Positions 17,121-25,606 of a stretch of 64,000 nt of DNA are shown here, in pieces. The DNA is from Limnocylindrus sp040397235. GTDB lineage: Bacteria; Chloroflexota; Limnocylindria; Limnocylindrales; Limnocylindraceae. The stretch lies in contig JBBAWH010000002.1 in assembly GCA_040397235.1 (NCBI GenBank), positions 251,066-315,065 of the forward strand, read 5' to 3'. Both the position numbers and the translations under genes were made by a program. The notes beneath the pieces were generated by a model. The model searched no databases. It was given only the letters and a program-made list of their open reading frames with translations, and had not been told where the DNA came from. Position 1 is the stretch's first letter; each line of letters starts with the position of its first letter.

Positions 17121-18175
17121 CGGGAACTCCTCTTCTTGGCTGGACTCTTCTTGGCGGGCACGCGCCTCGCTGCTGGTCGCTTTGTAGCGGGCTTCGGTTT
17201 CGCCTTCTTCACCTCGGCAATGTCAGGGAAGACCTGAATAACGCCAGAGCTGTGTCGCGCATCACCGTAGTACGACATGAAGGCCTCTTCAAGGCTTGCC
17301 GCCTCAATCAGCAGGTCGCGCAGGTCAGATGTTTGAAGTCGCGCGATGAGTTTCGGTACGGCTGCCGGCTCTGCTTCGCAGCTGATGCGGTAGCCGCTCA
17401 TCCCCTCAGGGGCAACCTTGACGCCGAAGACGCCGGTGAGTGTGGTGAGGCGCGTTGGCTTGCGCGCGACGAGCGCATCAACGCGGCGCCGCTGGAATCG
17501 CACCAGCGTCTCAACGGTCTCGAGGGCAACAAGCTTGCCGCCGCGAACGATGGCGACGCGATTGCAGATGCGCTCCACCTCGCTGATAAGGTGGCTGCTA
17601 AAGAAGACGGTTCGGCCGGCGGCGACTCGCTCAAGGAGCAGCTCCTGCAACGAGCGCTGCATCAACGGGTCGAGACCCTCGGAGGGCTCATCAAGAATCA
17701 GCAGCTCTGGATCGGTCTCAAGCGCCTGCACCACGCCAATCTTCTGGCGCATGCCGCGGCTGTAGTCGCGCACCGGTCGCTTCAAGATTGCGTCGGACAG
17801 TTCGAGCGCCTCCATGATGCGATGGCGCAGGAGTGATGGTCGGCCGCTCAAGGCGCGCATGTGGTCGAGGTACTCACGGCCGCTCATGTAGTCGTAGACG
17901 GCGAAGCCTGAGGGTAGGTAGCCAACACGGCGACGGATCTCGACCGAGTCTTTGACGATGTCGAGGCCGAGCACTGAGGCGGAGCCGGCGGTTGGGTGCA
18001 GGAAGCCAAGTAGGGTGCGAATGGCGGTGCTCTTCCCCGCGCCGTTTGGACCGAGGAAGCCGAAGAGCTCACCCTCCTTGATCTCTAAGTCGATCGAGGT
18101 GAGCGCCTTGATCTCGCCAGTGCGGCCGTAGTGCTTCGTGAGGGCACGGGTTTGAATGGCGAATGAGCTGGACAT
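17117..18175 (-). CDS. ABC-2 transporter ATP-binding protein with basic tail
   Basis: The 352-residue protein has Walker A G-P-N-G-A-G-K-S-T, an ABC signature in a diverged form (Y-S-R-G-M-R-Q-K), Walker B L-L-I-L-D-E-P and the switch histidine in S-S-H-L. After the ATPase domain there is a ~90-residue regulatory region and then a Lys/Pro/Ala/Arg-rich disordered tail of about 30 residues. ATG 18175 has TACTAT 6 nt upstream and no Shine-Dalgarno. The gene is divergent from hrcA, and its promoter region abuts the hrcA promoter. Confidence 0.88.
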   Translation of the reverse strand: MSSSFAIQTRALTKHYGRTGEIKALTSIDLEIKEGELFGFLGPNGAGKSTAIRTLLGFLHPTAGSASVLGLDIVKDSVEIRRRVGYLPSGFAVYDYMSGREYLDHMRALSGRPSLLRHRIMEALELSDAILKRPVRDYSRGMRQKIGVVQALETDPELLILDEPSEGLDPLMQRSLQELLLERVAAGRTVFFSSHLISEVERICNRVAIVRGGKLVALETVETLVRFQRRRVDALVARKPTRLTTLTGVFGVKVAPEGMSGYRISCEAEPAAVPKLIARLQTSDLRDLLIEAASLEEAFMSYYGDARHSSGVIQVFPDIAEVKKAKPKPATKRPAARRVPAKKSPAKKRSSR

Positions 18176-18181
18176 GCCCAA

Positions 18182-18187
18182 ATAGTA
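18182..18187 (-). promoter_or_regulatory. -10 element TACTAT for the leaderless ABC operon
   Basis: On the minus strand TACTAT is followed by TTGGGC and ATG 18175, a 6-nt gap. It lies back-to-back with the hrcA -35 at 18193. Confidence 0.5.
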
Positions 18188-18192
18188 GACCT

Positions 18193-18222
18193 TTGACCCA
18201 AACACGCTCCTCCCCCTAGACT
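18193..18222 (+). promoter_or_regulatory. hrcA promoter (TTGACC-18-TAGACT)
   Basis: TTGACC at 18193-18198 and TAGACT at 18217-18222 are separated by 18 bp, a good vegetative sigma-factor promoter. The CIRCE-like palindrome begins 3 bp downstream, covering the transcription start. Confidence 0.7.
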
Positions 18223-18225
18223 GAG

Positions 18226-18253
18226 TTGGCACTCGACATCTGCCGAGTGCCAA
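18226..18253 (+). promoter_or_regulatory. CIRCE-like HrcA operator with a 10-bp spacer
   Basis: TTGGCACTC and GAGTGCCAA are perfect inverted repeats separated by 10 bp. The usual CIRCE is TTAGCACTC-N9-GAGTGCTAA. This copy differs by one symmetrical A-to-G change and one extra spacer base. It sits immediately after the hrcA promoter, so HrcA would autoregulate. Confidence 0.85.
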
Positions 18254-18267
18254 GAGAAGAGGTAGGC

Positions 18268-19332
18268 ATGGTTCGACGACAGCGACGCACCGGTCTCCTG
18301 GACGATCGCGCCCGCATCATCCTCGCCGCCCTCGTGGAGGAGCACATCCGCACGGCTATCCCTGTGGGATCGATGGCCCTCTCAGACGGCTATGACCTTG
18401 GCGTCTCGCCCGCCACCGTGCGCGGGGTGCTCGTTGAACTTGAGGAGCTCGGTCTGCTCATGCAGCCACACACCTCCGCCGGTCGCATCCCCACTGACCT
18501 CGGCTATCGCACCTACGCGGTGGAGATCGCCACCCCCGACGAGGTCACCCCCGTTGATCAGCTCATGATTCGGCACCAGTTCGGCCAAGCTGAAGGGGGC
18601 GCCGACCAGTGGTTCCGAATCGCCGCCACCACGCTGGCGAGCTCTTCGCGCGCTGCGGGGATCGCCACCCCAATGCGCCCGACCTCCGCCCAACTCCGCC
18701 ACATCGACCTCGTGCGCACCGCCGACCGCCTCGCCACCCTGATCGCCGTGGTGAGCGATGGGAGCGTGCGCCCAACCCTGCTGCCACTCCCAGAGGGGGC
18801 CGACCAAGATGCCCTCACCGCCGTGGCAAGTCGCCTGAATGCGACGGTGCTCAACAAGAGTTCGGCGCAACTCGCCGCCGCCGCCACGAGCCTCCCCGAG
18901 TCGCTGCCGAACCGCGCCATCGTGCGGACCGTGCTGGAGCGCACCAGCCGCCTCCTCGCTGAGATCGACGATGCGGCGGTCGAACACGTCTATAGCGACG
19001 GCCTCCTCAATGTGATGGAGGCCCCCGAGTTCGCGGAGAGCTCGCGGGTGCGCAATGTCTTCACCGCACTCGAAGGGCGCGGTTACTTGGGCAACCTGGT
19101 GCACGAGGTGGTGCAGGGTGGGCAGGTGCGACTCTTTATCGGCAGCGAGAACGTCCCCGTTGAGATGCACGGCGTCTCCCTGATCCTCGCACCGTACGGA
19201 GTCCCCGGTCAGGCGCTCGGCGTCGTGGGGGTCCTGGGGCCAACGCGCATGCCGTACCCGCGGGCGGTCGGCTCGGTGCAGTTCGTGGCCAACCTCCTCT
19301 CGGAGCTCGTCACCCGCTTCCATCGCGCCTAG
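18268..19332 (+). CDS. hrcA: Heat-inducible transcription repressor HrcA
   Basis: The 354-residue protein represses chaperone genes by binding CIRCE operators, and is inactivated when GroEL is occupied by unfolded protein (family knowledge). The N-terminal winged helix contains S-P-A-T-V-R-G-V-L-V-E-L-E-E-L-G-L and the diagnostic H-T-S-A-G-R-I-P-T-D-x-G-Y-R. The central domain and the C-terminal G-P-T-R-M-P-Y-P-R-A are typical. ATG 18268 has AGAGAAGAGG upstream. The gene has its own CIRCE and is followed by a second CIRCE before grpE. Confidence 0.95.
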   Translation: MVRRQRRTGLLDDRARIILAALVEEHIRTAIPVGSMALSDGYDLGVSPATVRGVLVELEELGLLMQPHTSAGRIPTDLGYRTYAVEIATPDEVTPVDQLMIRHQFGQAEGGADQWFRIAATTLASSSRAAGIATPMRPTSAQLRHIDLVRTADRLATLIAVVSDGSVRPTLLPLPEGADQDALTAVASRLNATVLNKSSAQLAAAATSLPESLPNRAIVRTVLERTSRLLAEIDDAAVEHVYSDGLLNVMEAPEFAESSRVRNVFTALEGRGYLGNLVHEVVQGGQVRLFIGSENVPVEMHGVSLILAPYGVPGQALGVVGVLGPTRMPYPRAVGSVQFVANLLSELVTRFHRA

Positions 19333-19335
19333 CGC

Positions 19336-19364
19336 TTGACTCACGCCGCCCCGCGGCGTATTCT
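19336..19364 (+). promoter_or_regulatory. grpE-dnaK promoter (TTGACT-17-TATTCT)
   Basis: TTGACT at 19336-19341 and TATTCT at 19359-19364 are 17 bp apart, the best vegetative-type promoter seen in the window. It overlaps the end of hrcA and lies 12 bp upstream of a canonical CIRCE. Confidence 0.85.
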
Positions 19365-19376
19365 CCCCTCAGCGAG

Positions 19377-19403
19377 TTAGCACTCTAATCCTTTGAGTGC
19401 TAA
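19377..19403 (+). promoter_or_regulatory. CIRCE operator
   Basis: TTAGCACTC-N9-GAGTGCTAA matches the canonical HrcA operator exactly. Its position just downstream of the -10 places it over the transcription start of the grpE-dnaK operon. Confidence 0.97.
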
Positions 19404-19458
19404 CTTACGCACGAGCCCTCCCAGAATCGGGGGCTCCTGAGCACAAAGGGGGGCACGC

Positions 19459-19962
19459 ATGACCCAACCGACGATCGAGTCAGAGGCAACCGAGCAGGAG
19501 GCGCCTGAGCTCGATCCGCTCGCCACCGCCCTCTTGGAGCGCGACGAGCAGATCGCCGCCCACCAGCGCACCGCCGCCGATTTCGCCAACTTCCGCCGCC
19601 GCACCGCCGAGGAGCGGGAGCGCGAGGCTGGTCTGGCGAGCGAGTCACTACTCATCAAGGCCTTGGCGGTCGCAGACGACATGGACCGCGCCCTCGCCGC
19701 CGTCCCCGAGAACCTAACGGCCGAGCCGTGGGTTGAAGGGGTCGCCGCCATTCATCGAAAGCTCCTGGCGCTCTTGGAGAGCGAAGGGGTAACCCCATTC
19801 GAATCGATCGGCAAGGCATTTGATCCGCGGGAACACGAGGCGATTGCCCAGATTCCCGGCAGTGGCAAGCCCGCCGGCGAAGTGATCGCCGAGCATCAAA
19901 AAGGGTGGCGAATTCGTGACCGAATTCTGCGACCTGCGGTGGTGAGTGTGGCGAACGACTAA
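19459..19962 (+). CDS. grpE: Nucleotide exchange factor GrpE
   Basis: The 167-residue protein releases ADP from DnaK. It has an acidic N-terminus, a long coiled coil with A-D-F-A-N-F-R-R-R-T, and the C-terminal beta domain with the typical G-x-x-F-D-P-x-E-H-E-A and G-W-R-I-R-D-R-I-L-R-P-A-x-V. The arrangement CIRCE-grpE-dnaK-...-dnaJ is standard. A GGGGGGC stretch upstream of ATG is a weak ribosome-binding site. Confidence 0.95.
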   Translation: MTQPTIESEATEQEAPELDPLATALLERDEQIAAHQRTAADFANFRRRTAEEREREAGLASESLLIKALAVADDMDRALAAVPENLTAEPWVEGVAAIHRKLLALLESEGVTPFESIGKAFDPREHEAIAQIPGSGKPAGEVIAEHQKGWRIRDRILRPAVVSVAND

Positions 19963-20024
19963 CGGAGCGACCGCTCCACATAGCGTAGAAAATTTTGGAA
20001 GCAGTTAAGAAAAGGAGAACCTAC

Positions 20025-21920
20025 ATGGGAAAGATTATCGGGATCGATCTGGGAACCACGAACAGCGTTGTTGCCGCCATGGTCGGCGGCGAGCCGACGG
20101 TGATTAGCTCCGCCGAGGGCGGACGAACCGTTCCATCTGTTGTTGGATTCGGCAAGGGCGGCGAGCGACTCGTCGGCCAGCTGGCGAAGCGCCAAGCGGT
20201 AACGAATCCAACGAACACCGTCTTTAGCATCAAGCGCTTCATGGGTCGACGTTTTGACGACGTTGAGTCGTTGAAGACGAAGGGTCTCGTTCCCTACGTT
20301 GTAGAGAAGGATGCCGGCAGCGACGGCGTGAAAGTCAAGGTTGATGGCGGATCATATTCGCCACAAGAGATCTCGGCGATGATTTTGCAGAAGCTGAAGG
20401 CCGATGCAGAGGCGTTCCTCGGCGAGAAGATCACCGAAGCCGTGATTACGGTGCCAGCCTACTTTGACGACACGCAGCGACAGGCAACGAAAGATGCCGG
20501 CCGCATTGCGGGTCTCGACGTGAAGCGCATCATCAACGAGCCAACCGCTGCGGCGCTAGCCTACGGTCTCGACAAGAAGAAGGAAGAGAAGATCGCCGTC
20601 TACGACCTTGGTGGTGGCACGTTCGACATCTCAATCCTCGAGCTTGGCGACGGCGTCTTTGAGGTGAAGTCGTCCAACGGCGACACGCACCTTGGTGGTG
20701 ACGACTTTGACCAGCGGATCATCGACTGGCTCTTGGCCGAGTTCAAGAAGGACCAAGGGATCGACCTCTCAAAGGATCAGCAGGCCCTTCAGCGCCTCAA
20801 GGAGGCGGCGGAGAAGGCAAAGATTGAGCTCTCCGGCACCGGCCAGACCGAGATCAACCTGCCGTACATCACGGCCGACGCGACCGGTCCGAAGCACGTG
20901 GTGGTGACCCTGACCCGAGCGAAGCTCGAGTCACTGGTTGCCGACCTGATTGAGAAGACGAAGGCTCCAGTGCTCGCCGCACTAAAGGACTCGGGCCTCA
21001 AGGCGTCGGAGATCGACGAAGTCGTTCTCGTTGGCGGCATGACGCGCATGCCCGCCGTTGTTGAGGCGGTCAAGGCGCTCTTCGGTGGCAAGGAGCCATC
21101 GAAGGGTGTGAACCCTGACGAGGTGGTGGCGATCGGCGCAGCGATCCAGGGCGGCGTCCTCGCGGGCGACGTCAAGGATGTGCTGCTGCTCGACGTGACA
21201 CCGCTCTCGCTCGGCATTGAGACGTTGGGTGGCGTGATGACGAAGCTCATCGAGCGCAACACGACGATCCCAACCTCAAAGAGCCAGACGTTCTCGACGG
21301 CCTCCGACAACCAGCCGCAGGTGGAGATCCACGTGCTGCAGGGTGAGCGCGAGTTTGCCGCCGACAACAAGACGCTCGGCAAGTTCATCCTCTCCGGGAT
21401 CCCCGCCGCTCCGCGCGGCGTGCCACAGGTTGAGGTGACGTTCGACATTGACGCGAACGGCATCCTCGATGTGAAGGCGAAGGATCGTGCGACGGGCAAG
21501 GAGCAGCAGGTGCGCATCACCGGCAGCTCGATGCTCGGCAAGGACGATGTTGATCGCATGGTGCGCGAGGCGAAGGACCATGAAGCAGAAGACAAGGCAC
21601 GCCGCGAGGCGGTCGACTTCCGCAATCAGACTGAAGCGCTCGCCTTCCAGGCGGAGAAGACGTTGACCGATCTTGGCGACAAGGTCGATGCGACGAAGAA
21701 AGCCGAAGCGGAAGGACTCATCGGCGAGGTCCGCGAGGCCCTCAAGGGTGAGGACCAGACGCTCCTGAAGGAGAAGGGCGAGGCGCTCGCGCGACTCATG
21801 TCGGAGATCGGCACCGCCGCCTACCAGCAGGGTCAGGCCGAGGGCACCGACGGCGCCGAAACCGGTGAGCCAACCCCTGCCAGCGAGGAGACGATCGAAG
21901 GCGAAGCGAAGGAGGTCTAA
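20025..21920 (+). CDS. dnaK: Chaperone DnaK (Hsp70)
   Basis: The 631-residue Hsp70 has the ATPase start G-I-D-L-G-T-T-N-S, the phosphate-2 loop D-L-G-G-G-T-F-D-I-S, the V-L-V-G-G-M-T-R-M-P motif and the interdomain linker V-L-L-L-D-V-T-P-L-S-L-G. The substrate domain and an acidic Gly/Glu-rich tail follow. ATG 20025 is chosen for the AAAGGAGA ribosome-binding site and for the standard M-G-K-I-I-G start. It is cotranscribed with grpE; an ABC exporter, not dnaJ, comes next. Confidence 0.98.
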   Translation: MGKIIGIDLGTTNSVVAAMVGGEPTVISSAEGGRTVPSVVGFGKGGERLVGQLAKRQAVTNPTNTVFSIKRFMGRRFDDVESLKTKGLVPYVVEKDAGSDGVKVKVDGGSYSPQEISAMILQKLKADAEAFLGEKITEAVITVPAYFDDTQRQATKDAGRIAGLDVKRIINEPTAAALAYGLDKKKEEKIAVYDLGGGTFDISILELGDGVFEVKSSNGDTHLGGDDFDQRIIDWLLAEFKKDQGIDLSKDQQALQRLKEAAEKAKIELSGTGQTEINLPYITADATGPKHVVVTLTRAKLESLVADLIEKTKAPVLAALKDSGLKASEIDEVVLVGGMTRMPAVVEAVKALFGGKEPSKGVNPDEVVAIGAAIQGGVLAGDVKDVLLLDVTPLSLGIETLGGVMTKLIERNTTIPTSKSQTFSTASDNQPQVEIHVLQGEREFAADNKTLGKFILSGIPAAPRGVPQVEVTFDIDANGILDVKAKDRATGKEQQVRITGSSMLGKDDVDRMVREAKDHEAEDKARREAVDFRNQTEALAFQAEKTLTDLGDKVDATKKAEAEGLIGEVREALKGEDQTLLKEKGEALARLMSEIGTAAYQQGQAEGTDGAETGEPTPASEETIEGEAKEV

Positions 21921-21923
21921 CCT

Positions 21924-22874
21924 ATGGGTATGACCAACTCCGCAGCTGAACCTACCGCGCTGATCCGCGCCCAAGGCCTGACGAAGGTCTTCGGCGCGCG
22001 TTCGGCCGTGGCTGGCATCAACTTCGAGGTCCGCGACGGCGAATTCTTCGGCTTCCTTGGGCCCAACGGCGCAGGGAAGACGACGACGATGCGCATGATC
22101 GCGGGCGTCTCACCACGAACCTCGGGCACCCTTGAAATCTTTGGGCAGGACCCAGATCTTCACGGCTCCGAGATTCGTGGCCGCATCGGCGTGGTGCATC
22201 AGCAAGAGACGCTCGATATGGAGCTGACGGTTCGCGAAAATCTGCTCATCTTCGGTCGCTTCTTCGGTATGGATCGCCCAGCAATTGCGACGCGCGCCGA
22301 TGAACTCCTTGAACTCTTCCAGCTGAGTGACCGCGCCAAGGATCAGGTGGAGCCACTCTCTGGCGGCATGAAGCGCCGACTCTCTATTGCGCGATCACTC
22401 ATCGCCAGCCCGCGCATCCTGATGCTCGACGAGCCGACCACCGGACTCGACCCACAGGCGCGACACCTCTTATGGGATGCGCTGCAGCGCTTGAAGCGCG
22501 GCGGCACCACGATCGTGTTGACCACCCACTACATGGATGAGGCTGAACAACTCTGTGACCGACTGGTGGTGATGGATCAGGCAAAGATCGTTGCCGAGGG
22601 TTCGCCACGGCAGCTCATCGTTGAACATGCGTCGCGCGAAGTGCTCGAACTGCGCTTCCCGAACGGCACGGAATCGATCGACGCGAAGGTACTGGAAGGG
22701 ATTGGCGACCGCTACGAGCGACTTGCGGAGCGCGTGATCATTGGCTGTGAGAATGGCGAAGCGGCGCACGCCCGCGCGTTGGAGCACGGCCTCGATCCTG
22801 AAAGTTGGCTCGTGCGACGCTCAAGCCTTGAGGACGTCTTCCTTCGCCTTACGGGCCGGACACTCGACGAGTGA
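21924..22874 (+). CDS. ABC-2 exporter ATPase inserted between dnaK and dnaJ (NodI/DrrA type)
   Basis: The 316-residue protein has Walker A G-P-N-G-A-G-K-T-T-T, signature L-S-G-G-M-K-R-R-L-S-I-A-R, Walker B I-L-M-L-D-E-P-T-T-G-L-D-P and the switch T-T-H-Y-M-D-E-A-E. These belong to the ATPase class that powers lipooligosaccharide, antibiotic or daunorubicin exporters. ATG 21924 has AGGAGGT 7 nt upstream, starting inside the last dnaK codons, so it is clearly on the dnaK transcript. Two permease genes follow with 4-base overlaps. Confidence 0.9.
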   Translation: MGMTNSAAEPTALIRAQGLTKVFGARSAVAGINFEVRDGEFFGFLGPNGAGKTTTMRMIAGVSPRTSGTLEIFGQDPDLHGSEIRGRIGVVHQQETLDMELTVRENLLIFGRFFGMDRPAIATRADELLELFQLSDRAKDQVEPLSGGMKRRLSIARSLIASPRILMLDEPTTGLDPQARHLLWDALQRLKRGGTTIVLTTHYMDEAEQLCDRLVVMDQAKIVAEGSPRQLIVEHASREVLELRFPNGTESIDAKVLEGIGDRYERLAERVIIGCENGEAAHARALEHGLDPESWLVRRSSLEDVFLRLTGRTLDE

Positions 22875-23716
22875 CCGCCGCGTCGAGCGTCGCTCCGAAT
22901 CGAATGCGCAGCCGACTCGCCGCGATTCGCGAGGCGGCGCCACACTCAACTCGTTGGCGCCACATTGTTGGGTACATGCTTTCCGTTTATCGACGCGAGT
23001 GGCAGGGGTCGGTCTTTAGCGGCTTCATTGAGCCACTTGTAGTTCTTGCGGGGCTCGGTATTGGGCTCGGCGTACTGGTCGGCGATAAGGCCGCCGAGAT
23101 TACTGGTGGAGTGAGCTATGTGGCCTACATCGCCCCAGCACTGATGGTCAGTTCGGCGATGAACCTTGCGACCAGTGAGGCGGCGTGGCCGATCTTGGCG
23201 CGCGTTGCCTGGGTGCGCATCTACCACGCGATCATCGCCACCCCGCTCAACGCCGCCGACGTCATGGTTGGGGCGATCGCCTTCATCGTGGGGAAGGTCG
23301 CCTTCGCAGCTGCCTTCTTCGCCGGGGTGCTCCTGGTCACGGGGATTACGACCAGTCCAGAAGGGGCCCTCGGCATGCTTGCTGTCTCCATTCTTACCGC
23401 CTTCGCCTTCGGCGCCCCCATGGCCGCCTTCTCGGTGACGCAGAAGTCTGACCAGGGGTTCGCCTTCCTCTTTCGGCTGATCATCACGCCGCTCACCTTC
23501 TTCTCGGGGACCTACTTTCCGATCGAGAATCTGCCGTTCGCTGCACAGGCGCTCTCCTGGTGCACCCCCCTGGCACACGGGGTCGCCCTCAGCCGTGCGC
23601 TGGCGCTGGGTACCCCGCTGACCAACCTTGGCATCCACGTCGCCGCACTCCTCCTCTGGGGGATCGTCGGCACCATTGCGGCGATCTACCTCTTTCGCAA
23701 GAGGATGCTGAAGTGA
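22871..23716 (+). CDS. ABC-2 exporter permease (first of two)
   Basis: The 281-residue protein has a cytoplasmic N-terminus of about 45 residues and six membrane spans. The ABC-2 loop contains F-S-G-T-Y-F-P-I-E-N-L-P, with the following helix ending P-L-A-H-G-V, as in NodJ-like permeases. GTG 22871 overlaps the ATPase stop (GTGA). With the homologous permease at 23713 it probably forms a heterodimeric channel. Confidence 0.87.
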   Translation: MTAASSVAPNRMRSRLAAIREAAPHSTRWRHIVGYMLSVYRREWQGSVFSGFIEPLVVLAGLGIGLGVLVGDKAAEITGGVSYVAYIAPALMVSSAMNLATSEAAWPILARVAWVRIYHAIIATPLNAADVMVGAIAFIVGKVAFAAAFFAGVLLVTGITTSPEGALGMLAVSILTAFAFGAPMAAFSVTQKSDQGFAFLFRLIITPLTFFSGTYFPIENLPFAAQALSWCTPLAHGVALSRALALGTPLTNLGIHVAALLLWGIVGTIAAIYLFRKRMLK

Positions 23717-24486
23717 TCGCCAGCCTCGCGCCGCGCGCCTTTAGCGTTTTTGAGCGCAACGTTTTCGTCTATCGCCGACAGTGGGCGATCATCGTCACCG
23801 GCTTCTTTGAGCCCCTCTTCTTCCTGCTCGGTATCGGCTACGGCGTTGGTGGCGTGATCGGCACCATTCCGTATGGCGGCGCTGACGTTCCGTACGCAGC
23901 GTTTGTTGCCCCAGCGCTCCTTGCGAGTGCCGCGATGAACGGCGCTATCTTCGACTCCACCTTCAACATCTTCTACAAGTTGAAGTACGGCAAGATCTAC
24001 GATGCGATCCTCTCCACCCCAGTCGGTGTGGGTGACCTCGCCGTTGGTGAGCTGCTCTGGTCAAACCTGCGCGGCGTGATCTACGCCACCGCATTCCTGA
24101 TCGTGATGCTCGTCCTTGGCCTCGTGCAGTCGCCGCTCGCGCTACTAGCGCCGGTTGCGGTGATCTTCATCGGCTTCTCATTCGGTGCCGCTGGATTCGC
24201 CATCACCACGCACATGCGCTCATGGAAAGACTTTGACTTCCTCTTCATCATCCTGACGCCGCTCTTCCTCTTCTCTGCGACGTTCTACCCAGTCGAGATC
24301 TATCCAGGGGCACTCCGCTGGGTCGTGGAGCTTTCGCCGCTAACGCGCGGCACGCACCTGGTGCGTTCACTCTGCTTCGGCGATTTAAATCTCGTCATGC
24401 TGGTTGACATCGCCTATCTCTCAGCAATTAGCTTCATTGGCTATCGCCATGCCGTACGCCGACTCGGCGTGCTCCTGCTGAAGTAG
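23713..24486 (+). CDS. ABC-2 exporter permease (second of two)
   Basis: The 257-residue protein is a paralogue of the preceding permease. It has six spans, and the loop F-S-A-T-F-Y-P-V-E-I-Y-P sits in the same place as F-S-G-T-Y-F-P-I-E-N in its neighbour. GTG 23713 overlaps the previous stop by 4 bases. The upstream frame extension lies inside the previous gene and is not used. dnaJ follows 7 nt after its stop. Confidence 0.87.
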   Translation: MIASLAPRAFSVFERNVFVYRRQWAIIVTGFFEPLFFLLGIGYGVGGVIGTIPYGGADVPYAAFVAPALLASAAMNGAIFDSTFNIFYKLKYGKIYDAILSTPVGVGDLAVGELLWSNLRGVIYATAFLIVMLVLGLVQSPLALLAPVAVIFIGFSFGAAGFAITTHMRSWKDFDFLFIILTPLFLFSATFYPVEIYPGALRWVVELSPLTRGTHLVRSLCFGDLNLVMLVDIAYLSAISFIGYRHAVRRLGVLLLK

Positions 24487-24493
24487 GCGCGAG

Positions 24494-25606
24494 ATGGCAC
24501 GCGACTTCTACGCGATCCTCGGCGTGCCGAAGGGGGCGAGTGCCGACGACATCAAGAAGGCGTTCCGCAAGGCGGCCCAGAAGCACCACCCCGACGTTTC
24601 GAAGGCTCCCGACGCCGCGGCGAAGTTCAAGGAGATCAACGACGCCTATCAGGTGCTCTCCGACGCGGGGCAACGCGTGCGCTACGACCAGTTTGGCGAG
24701 GCCGGCGTTGGTGGTGGAGCGGGTGGCCCGGGTGGCGGAGCTGGTGGATTCCCTGGTGGATTCCCAGGTGGCTTCCAGGGTGGCTTCGGCGGCGGTGGCA
24801 TTGAGGACCTCTTTGAGGGGTTCTTTGGCGGCGGCGGTCGCAGCGCGCGACGCAGCGGTCCACCCCCCGGAGATGACATGCGCTACGACCTGCGCGTGGA
24901 GTTCAGCGAATCGATTCGCGGCGGCACACGAGACCTCGACTTAAAGATGAAGGTCAACTGCGACGGCTGCGCGGGGAGTGGTGCCGCGAAGGGCTCAGGA
25001 ACCAAGGAGTGCGACGGTTGCGGCGGGCGCGGCTCGGTGCGCACCGTGCGCCAAACTATGCTCGGCCAGATGGCCGTCGAAGCACCGTGCGCCAAGTGTG
25101 GCGGTGAGGGGCGCATCATCGAAAAGCAGTGCCCAACCTGTCGCGGCGAGGGGCGACTTAACGGCTCCAAGCGACTGCATGTGGAGATTCCACCCGGCGT
25201 TGATGACGGCACGCAGATTCGACTGAGCGGTCAGGGTGAACCGGGTCGTCGCGGCGGCCCCGCCGGAAATCTCTACGTCGTCATCGAGGTGAAGGAGCAT
25301 CCGCAGCTGGTGCGCGACGGGATCGACCTCACCACGGAGATCCCACTCTCCATCTCGCAGGCGGCACTCGGCGCGCGCGTGGTGGTGCCGACCGCCGAGG
25401 GGGAAGAGGAGATTGAGATCAAATCGGGGACGCAGCCAAACGATGTCGTGCGCCTGAAGGGGCGCGGCGCGCCTAACGTGCGACGTCCAAGCCAGCGCGG
25501 CGATCTGCTGATTCACATCGTTATTGAGGTGCCGAAGAGGTTGAGCGGCGATCAGCGCAAGGCGCTCGAGGCATACGCCAAGGCGAGTGGCGAGGATCAA
25601 CACTGA
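24494..25606 (+). CDS. dnaJ: Chaperone DnaJ (type I Hsp40)
   Basis: The 370-residue co-chaperone has an N-terminal J domain with the H-P-D tripeptide, then a Gly/Phe-rich region with G-G-F-P-G repeats. Four C-x-x-C-x-G-x-G zinc motifs follow (C-D-G-C-A-G-S-G, C-D-G-C-G-G-R-G, C-A-K-C-G-G-E-G, C-P-T-C-R-G-E-G). The C-terminal substrate domains are intact. It stimulates DnaK ATPase. Its TGA overlaps the apparent CTG start of prmA. Confidence 0.97.
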   Translation: MARDFYAILGVPKGASADDIKKAFRKAAQKHHPDVSKAPDAAAKFKEINDAYQVLSDAGQRVRYDQFGEAGVGGGAGGPGGGAGGFPGGFPGGFQGGFGGGGIEDLFEGFFGGGGRSARRSGPPPGDDMRYDLRVEFSESIRGGTRDLDLKMKVNCDGCAGSGAAKGSGTKECDGCGGRGSVRTVRQTMLGQMAVEAPCAKCGGEGRIIEKQCPTCRGEGRLNGSKRLHVEIPPGVDDGTQIRLSGQGEPGRRGGPAGNLYVVIEVKEHPQLVRDGIDLTTEIPLSISQAALGARVVVPTAEGEEEIEIKSGTQPNDVVRLKGRGAPNVRRPSQRGDLLIHIVIEVPKRLSGDQRKALEAYAKASGEDQH

